From positions 1-8,970 of the forward strand of contig WGCR01000475.1 of the NCBI GenBank assembly GCA_015493675.1: a DNA stretch of 8,970 nt, read 5' to 3'. The stretch is from Anaerolineae bacterium. GTDB taxonomy: Bacteria; Chloroflexota; Anaerolineae; J102. Positions 5,312 to 8,970 of the stretch are shown in pieces; the first letter of the stretch is position 1, and each line of letters opens with the position of its first letter. Both the position numbers and the translations under genes were made by a program. The notes beneath the pieces are model-generated. The model was given only the letters and a program-made list of their open reading frames with translations. It made no database searches and was not told where the DNA came from.

Positions 5312-5386
5312 GAGGAAGATGAATTTAAGATGAAGGGAAGGTTGGTGAAAGTTTAGAAAGTTGGCGTCCAGGGGACTGACGGGCGT

Positions 5387-6460
5387 TTAGCGGATGTAAA
5401 TCGGGTTGGAGAAAATCCAGCCGCGGGGCTTGAACCACCATTTTTTCCATACTTCCACCCGATAAGCGCCCGGTTGAGCAGGTTGATAGGAAAGTGCGCG
5501 CCCTTTGCTCTCTGCCACCACGCCCGATCCCGCCCGGATGAGCTTGATGTGGGCGGAGGCGGGCGTTTCGATCTTCAGCGTCGGCTGATCGCCCAGGGAG
5601 GCGCTTTCGCCCATCTGCACGATGCGCTTTTCGGTTTCCCCGATATAGCTGAAGCCTTCGGTGGGATGCAGCATGTCATAGCCGATCCAGGCCCGGGCCG
5701 CGCCCAGCGCCTCATACACCAGTCGTTTGTCGTGCTCGAAGTCCCGGTTGAACGGCTCGGAGGCGACGATATGGGTGAGGACCGCGCGAAAGCAGTAGTC
5801 GTATGGCAGAAAGCGACGTTTGAGCGGCCCCAGTTCGTAGATCTGGGCGTGGGCGTCGGGCCCGCCGATGGCCGCGGTGGGATGCTGTTGCAAGAGCTCA
5901 TCCCACTTGGCCAGCATTTGGGGGTAGGGACCGGTGGTGAAGAGCTGCGGAAAATAGGCCATGATCACAGCAACAGGCTTGCTGGTGGCGTGCACCCGGA
6001 ATTCCGACATGAAATTCCACAGCTCCACGCCGGTGAAGCCCTCGATATCCCACTCTGTCCACGGGTAAATGTCGGTGATGATGGGGCCCGGCAGATCGAT
6101 GGGGTGGGCCAGGAACGTGAGACCGCCCCGCTCCCGCACCGCGTCGATGAGCCCTTGCGGATCAGAGGCGAAAGGCGTCATATCCTCGTCGACATTCAGC
6201 GTCAGCAGATGATTGCGTTCGGGAACCAGCGCCATGTCGTTGACTTCGATGTCGATCAGCGTCAGCACGCCCGAGCGCCATCCCTGCAACGATTGATCCA
6301 CCAATTGATTGTGGTCGGTGAGGATGAAATAATCCAGGCCCGCGCCGGCCGCGGCCTGCACCAGCTCGTCGAAACTGCCTGTGCCATCGCTGTAAGTGCT
6401 GTGATTGTGAATGCTGCCGCGGTAGCTGAAAAAACCGCCGGGCATGGTGGTTTGCGTCAT
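5387..6460 (-). CDS. PHP-domain metallohydrolase, CehA/McbA-like
   Basis: A probable metal-dependent phosphoesterase of 357 residues whose substrate cannot be told from sequence. The PHP metal-binding motifs are in order: H18-N-H20 with SDG (D25), T-D49-H50-N51, E72, H84, A-H119-P and G-P-D202-A-H204. The C-terminal part (about 293-357) looks like a small beta domain ending in GWIFSNPIYI, a tail I associate with the CehA/McbA family. No signal peptide is seen, so it is probably cytoplasmic. The start at 6460 follows the trmI stop by two bases (TGA-TC-ATG), implying translational coupling; AAAGGCGG lies about 10 bases upstream. A longer frame to 6547 would overlap trmI and adds sequence unlike the family. 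Pairing with a tRNA methyltransferase suggests co-transcription but not a shared function. Confidence 0.9.
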   Translation of the reverse strand: MTQTTMPGGFFSYRGSIHNHSTYSDGTGSFDELVQAAAGAGLDYFILTDHNQLVDQSLQGWRSGVLTLIDIEVNDMALVPERNHLLTLNVDEDMTPFASDPQGLIDAVRERGGLTFLAHPIDLPGPIITDIYPWTEWDIEGFTGVELWNFMSEFRVHATSKPVAVIMAYFPQLFTTGPYPQMLAKWDELLQQHPTAAIGGPDAHAQIYELGPLKRRFLPYDYCFRAVLTHIVASEPFNRDFEHDKRLVYEALGAARAWIGYDMLHPTEGFSYIGETEKRIVQMGESASLGDQPTLKIETPASAHIKLIRAGSGVVAESKGRALSYQPAQPGAYRVEVWKKWWFKPRGWIFSNPIYIR

Positions 6461-6462
6461 GA

Positions 6463-7329
6463 TCAAACGCCGCCTTTCAGTGGAGGAATGTTTTTGGATT
6501 TGCCGCCAAACTGCACCGCCCGTTTGCGATCGCGTTTGTCCATCCAAAAACGGCGGTAACGGGCGTCGATTTTGCGGGCGAAAATAAGATAGCCTGTGTG
6601 AGCGATCATGCGGTCGGCGGGGCGCAGACGGTCGGGCACAGGCTTCCAGGGGCGGATGAGGATTTCCTCCACCCGGATCTCCACGAAATTCCCCGCCTCC
6701 AGCGCCCGCAGCACATCACTGACCTGGCCCACTGTGGGTTGCAGCGCCGCAAAAAGGCCGCTTTCGGTCAACGCTGCTTCGGCCTGGGGAAGGTACCGGG
6801 CCGCTTCGCGGGCGTCCAGAAAAACAGCGTCCACGTCAGTTTGATCAAAGCCCTCGGCTGCATCCCGCAGGATGAGATCGACCTGGGGCGTCAGTCCCAG
6901 TTTTTCGAGATTGCGGCGGGCGACGCGCTGGTGCTCGGGCCTCACTTCATAGCTGTACACATGCCCGGAAGGCGCAACCGCCCGGGCGAAGGCCAGCGTA
7001 AGACCGCCGCTGCCTGTCCCCGCCTCGATGATGCGTTTGCCATCCCGCAAATCCAGTTCCATCACCAACCGGGCCGCGTCCTTGGGATAGACGATCTGCG
7101 TGGCTCGCTTGAGATACTGGATGAGATCGGAGGTGGTGGGGCGCAGGATCAGGAATTTCTGCCCCAGATGCGTCTCCGCCACCCGCCCATAGGGTTGATC
7201 GATGATATCGTTATAAGGCAGCCGCCCGCGGTTGGTGTACCATGAATCGTCAGGCTGGACGAAAACCAGATAGCGTTTGCCTTCTTCGCTGATGAGTAAA
7301 ACAGGGTCATGCGCTTTGACCAGTGACAA
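6463..7329 (-). CDS. trmI: tRNA (adenine-58-N1)-methyltransferase TrmI
   Basis: TrmI methylates N1 of adenine 58 in the T-loop of tRNAs using S-adenosylmethionine, stabilising tRNA. The 288-residue protein has an N-terminal beta domain (about 1-70; motif GRLPYNDIIDQPYG) and a Rossmann methyltransferase domain: QIVYPKD (78-84), SAM motif I EAGTGSGG (102-109), acidic E128 after beta-2, D156 and D172. Y81 and D172 correspond to Thermus TrmI Y78 and D170. The basic tail (about 253-283) may contact tRNA. The start is a TTG at 7329: a GGGAGG ribosome site (7342-7337) sits 7 bases upstream, whereas the earlier TTG at 7344 overlaps that site. The family is usually a homotetramer. First gene of the trmI-PHP unit; I could not find a convincing promoter. 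Confidence 0.95.
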   Translation of the reverse strand: MSLVKAHDPVLLISEEGKRYLVFVQPDDSWYTNRGRLPYNDIIDQPYGRVAETHLGQKFLILRPTTSDLIQYLKRATQIVYPKDAARLVMELDLRDGKRIIEAGTGSGGLTLAFARAVAPSGHVYSYEVRPEHQRVARRNLEKLGLTPQVDLILRDAAEGFDQTDVDAVFLDAREAARYLPQAEAALTESGLFAALQPTVGQVSDVLRALEAGNFVEIRVEEILIRPWKPVPDRLRPADRMIAHTGYLIFARKIDARYRRFWMDKRDRKRAVQFGGKSKNIPPLKGGV

Positions 7330-7384
7330 CAGGATGCCTCCCAAAATAAATGATGGTAACTGCTAACATGGCCAGATTCAGAAA

Positions 7385-7452
7385 CCACTAAGCGCACAAA
7401 GAAATTCTATTCTTTTCCCTTCGTGTCTTCGTGTTTCTTCGTGTCTTCGTGG
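7385..7452 (+). repeat. Dispersed-type intergenic repeat with imperfect inverted ends and CTTCGTG units
   Basis: The 68-bp element starts CCACTAAGCGCACAAAGAAA and ends with the near-inverse, four close copies of CTTCGTG spaced as two pairs, finishing in CGTGG. Left end and reverse-complemented right end match as CCAC-AAG-CAC-AAGAAA. From memory, CCACGAAG/CACGAAG arrays of this kind recur between genes in many environmental bacteria. It lies between the divergent trmI and dnaG genes and has no coding potential. The rest of this 305-base gap (7330-7634) shows no clear promoter. Confidence 0.7.
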
Positions 7453-7634
7453 CAAAAAAACTTACTATCAAGGCCAACGACCTTTGTAGTTACGAATGAT
7501 GTGATGATAGCATAAATGGCGGGAAAAACGTGAAATCTGGAAGACGTCGCCGCCATCTCCGATGTACCCGATTCCTGCGGGATGGTGTAAAATAAGAACA
7601 GTGATGATATTTCCCCTCGTAATCTTGTTGCCTA

Positions 7635-8970
7635 ATGACCCATAATTCAGTTATTCAGGAAATCAAAGACAGGCTGGATGTGGTGACGGTGGTCGGGCGT
7701 TATGTACCGTTGAAGAAATCGGGCGCCAGTTATAAAGGCTTGTGCCCCTTTCATTCCGAAAAAACGCCCTCCTTCCATGTCTTTCCGCAGACCGGCACCT
7801 GGAAGTGCTTCGGCTGTGGCGCGGGCGGCGATATCTTCACCTTTGTCGAGAAACGGGAGAATCTGCCTTTTCCCGATGTGTTGCGGATGCTGGCCAAGGA
7901 AGCGGGCGTGCATTTGGAAGAGCCCAGGCCCGAGGTGCGCGATGCGCTCCAGCGTCTGCGCGAGCTCCACACCCAGGCTACATCCTGGTTTCAGAGCCAG
8001 CTTCTGGCCAGCCAGGAGGGCAAACGCGTCCGGGAATACCTGGCGCGGCGTCAGATCAGCCAGGAGACCATCGAGGCCTTTCAATTGGGCTATGCCCGAG
8101 ATGGCTGGGAACACCTGATCACCTGGCTGAAAGGCAAGGGTTTTTCGCTGGAGGAGATCGTCCAGGGAGGGCTGGCTATCCAGCGAGACTCGGGCGGGGG
8201 GTACGACCGTTTTCGCAACCGCCTGATCATCCCCATCCGCGACGCCCAGGGTCGGGTGATTGCTTTTGGCGGGCGCATTTTGGGCGAAGGCGAGCCCAAA
8301 TACCTCAACTCACCGCAAACGCCCATCTTCGACAAAAGCCAAGTGATTTTTGCTCTGGATATGGCCAAGCGGGCCATTCGGGCCAAAGATCAGGTGGTGC
8401 TGGTGGAGGGCTACATGGATGTGATCAGCGCCCATCAACGCGGCTTCAAAAATGTGGTGGCGGCCATGGGCACCTCTATCACGCCACAGCAGATCAAGAT
8501 TCTCAGTCGCTATTCCCGTAATTTCGTCTTTGCGCTGGATGCCGACGCCGCCGGGGCGCGGGCCACCTGGCGGGGCGTGCAGATGGTGCAGGAGACGCTC
8601 TCGGCCGGCGGCGTTCTTACCCCCACCGCCCGCGGCTTCCGCACCGAAAAAAGGATGCTGGCGGATGTGGGCATTGCTATCATGCCGGAAGGCCAGGACC
8701 CCGATGACGTGCTGCGTCAGGACCCTGAACAGTGGCGGGCGCTTATCGAGAATGCCATTCCCGTGGTAGACTATACACTCCAGCAAACAGCTCAGCATAT
8801 TGATCTGACCACCGCTTCGGGCAAATCGCAATTTGTCCAGGAGGTGCTGCCCACCCTCAGTAAAATCGGCGACCCCATCCAGCGTCGTCATTATATCGGC
8901 AAGGTGGCGGGCCTGGTTAGAGTCAGGGAGAGCGATGTGGAGGAGGCGCTCAGGCAGTTCGAGCGCTCCC
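7635..8970 (+). CDS. dnaG: DNA primase DnaG, N-terminal 445 residues (C-terminus beyond window)
   Basis: DnaG makes the RNA primers for chromosome replication and works with the DnaB helicase. The frame opens at ATG 7635 and runs off the window. Domains in order: zinc-binding domain with C37, H40, C58 and C61 (CPFHSEKTPSF and KCFGCGAGGD); the RNA-polymerase core with YDRFRNRLIIPI (190-201) and PKYLNSP (221-227); the TOPRIM domain with E258 in VEGYMD, D302 and D304 in ALDADAAG, and the late GQDPDD motif (353-358). Between the last two lies a segment (about 325-348) longer than in E. coli. The helicase-binding C-terminal domain is not in view. No Shine-Dalgarno is seen before the ATG; a weak -10-like TAATCT (7620-7625) would give a leader of only about three bases. 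Confidence 0.97.
   Translation, partial: MTHNSVIQEIKDRLDVVTVVGRYVPLKKSGASYKGLCPFHSEKTPSFHVFPQTGTWKCFGCGAGGDIFTFVEKRENLPFPDVLRMLAKEAGVHLEEPRPEVRDALQRLRELHTQATSWFQSQLLASQEGKRVREYLARRQISQETIEAFQLGYARDGWEHLITWLKGKGFSLEEIVQGGLAIQRDSGGGYDRFRNRLIIPIRDAQGRVIAFGGRILGEGEPKYLNSPQTPIFDKSQVIFALDMAKRAIRAKDQVVLVEGYMDVISAHQRGFKNVVAAMGTSITPQQIKILSRYSRNFVFALDADAAGARATWRGVQMVQETLSAGGVLTPTARGFRTEKRMLADVGIAIMPEGQDPDDVLRQDPEQWRALIENAIPVVDYTLQQTAQHIDLTTASGKSQFVQEVLPTLSKIGDPIQRRHYIGKVAGLVRVRESDVEEALRQFERS

Noticed and set aside
6461..6547. Longer PHP protein starting at 6547
   Set aside because: It would overlap the trmI C-terminus by about 85 bases and adds a basic segment absent from the family; ATG 6460 fits the coupled junction.
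5474..6559. Long plus-strand open frame antisense to the PHP gene (361 codons)
   Set aside because: It mirrors the high-GC codon pattern of the real minus-strand gene, which has a full set of PHP motifs; no ribosome site or domain supports it.
7420..7452. CRISPR array suggested by repeated CTTCGTG units
   Set aside because: Units are only 7 bases with 1-3 base spacing and no cas genes are nearby; it fits a simple dispersed repeat.
7742..8521. Plus-strand open frame of 259 codons inside dnaG
   Set aside because: Off-frame within a clearly conserved primase gene.

Overview
This is an ordinary-looking stretch of bacterial chromosome with moderate GC. The best guess is Chloroflexota (an Anaerolineae- or Caldilineae-like organism). 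The support is indirect: a lipoprotein domain of a type I remember from that phylum, a large SRP RNA with an Alu domain, succinate dehydrogenase anchors resembling the actinobacterial Sdh2 type, and a likely leaderless gene. No phage, transposon, CRISPR or plasmid gene is visible.

Layout from left to right. Positions 1-429 (minus) hold the N-terminal part of a secreted lipoprotein whose C-terminus lies outside the window. It is divergent from hisE (578-862, plus), a histidine-biosynthesis pyrophosphatase that appears to be made from a leaderless mRNA. Convergent with hisE is the gene for the large SRP RNA (916-1182, minus), with a near-consensus promoter and two terminator-like ends. Next comes a four-gene succinate dehydrogenase operon on the minus strand, transcribed sdhA-sdhB-sdhC-sdhD (4886 down to 1389). 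It has a promoter near 4991-5021, intergenic gaps of about 80 bases and a strong hairpin after sdhD. All 11 iron-sulfur cysteines, the covalent-FAD histidine and the likely haem histidines are present, but several residues that line the ubiquinone site in E. coli are not.

Positions 4983-5386 contain no convincing protein gene. On the minus strand they hold two promoter-like sites (both TGC followed by a TATAAT-like box), each followed by a hairpin and T-run. They could encode two small RNAs. The upstream one carries two CU-rich tracts that match the 16S rRNA anti-Shine-Dalgarno tail. This is the least explained and most interesting part of the window.

Positions 5387-7329 (minus) hold a two-gene unit, trmI (tRNA m1A58 methyltransferase) followed two bases later by a PHP-domain metallohydrolase of the CehA/McbA type. 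The roughly 300-base gap before dnaG contains a 68-bp dispersed-type repeat with imperfect inverted ends. dnaG (primase, plus) starts at 7635 and runs off the right edge.

Taken together these are housekeeping functions: protein targeting (SRP RNA), respiration and TCA cycle (sdhABCD), tRNA modification (trmI), replication (dnaG) and histidine synthesis (hisE). No previously undescribed multi-gene system is evident. The novelty candidates are the putative small RNAs, a hairpin between sdhB and sdhC, and unusual sequence features of the succinate dehydrogenase.
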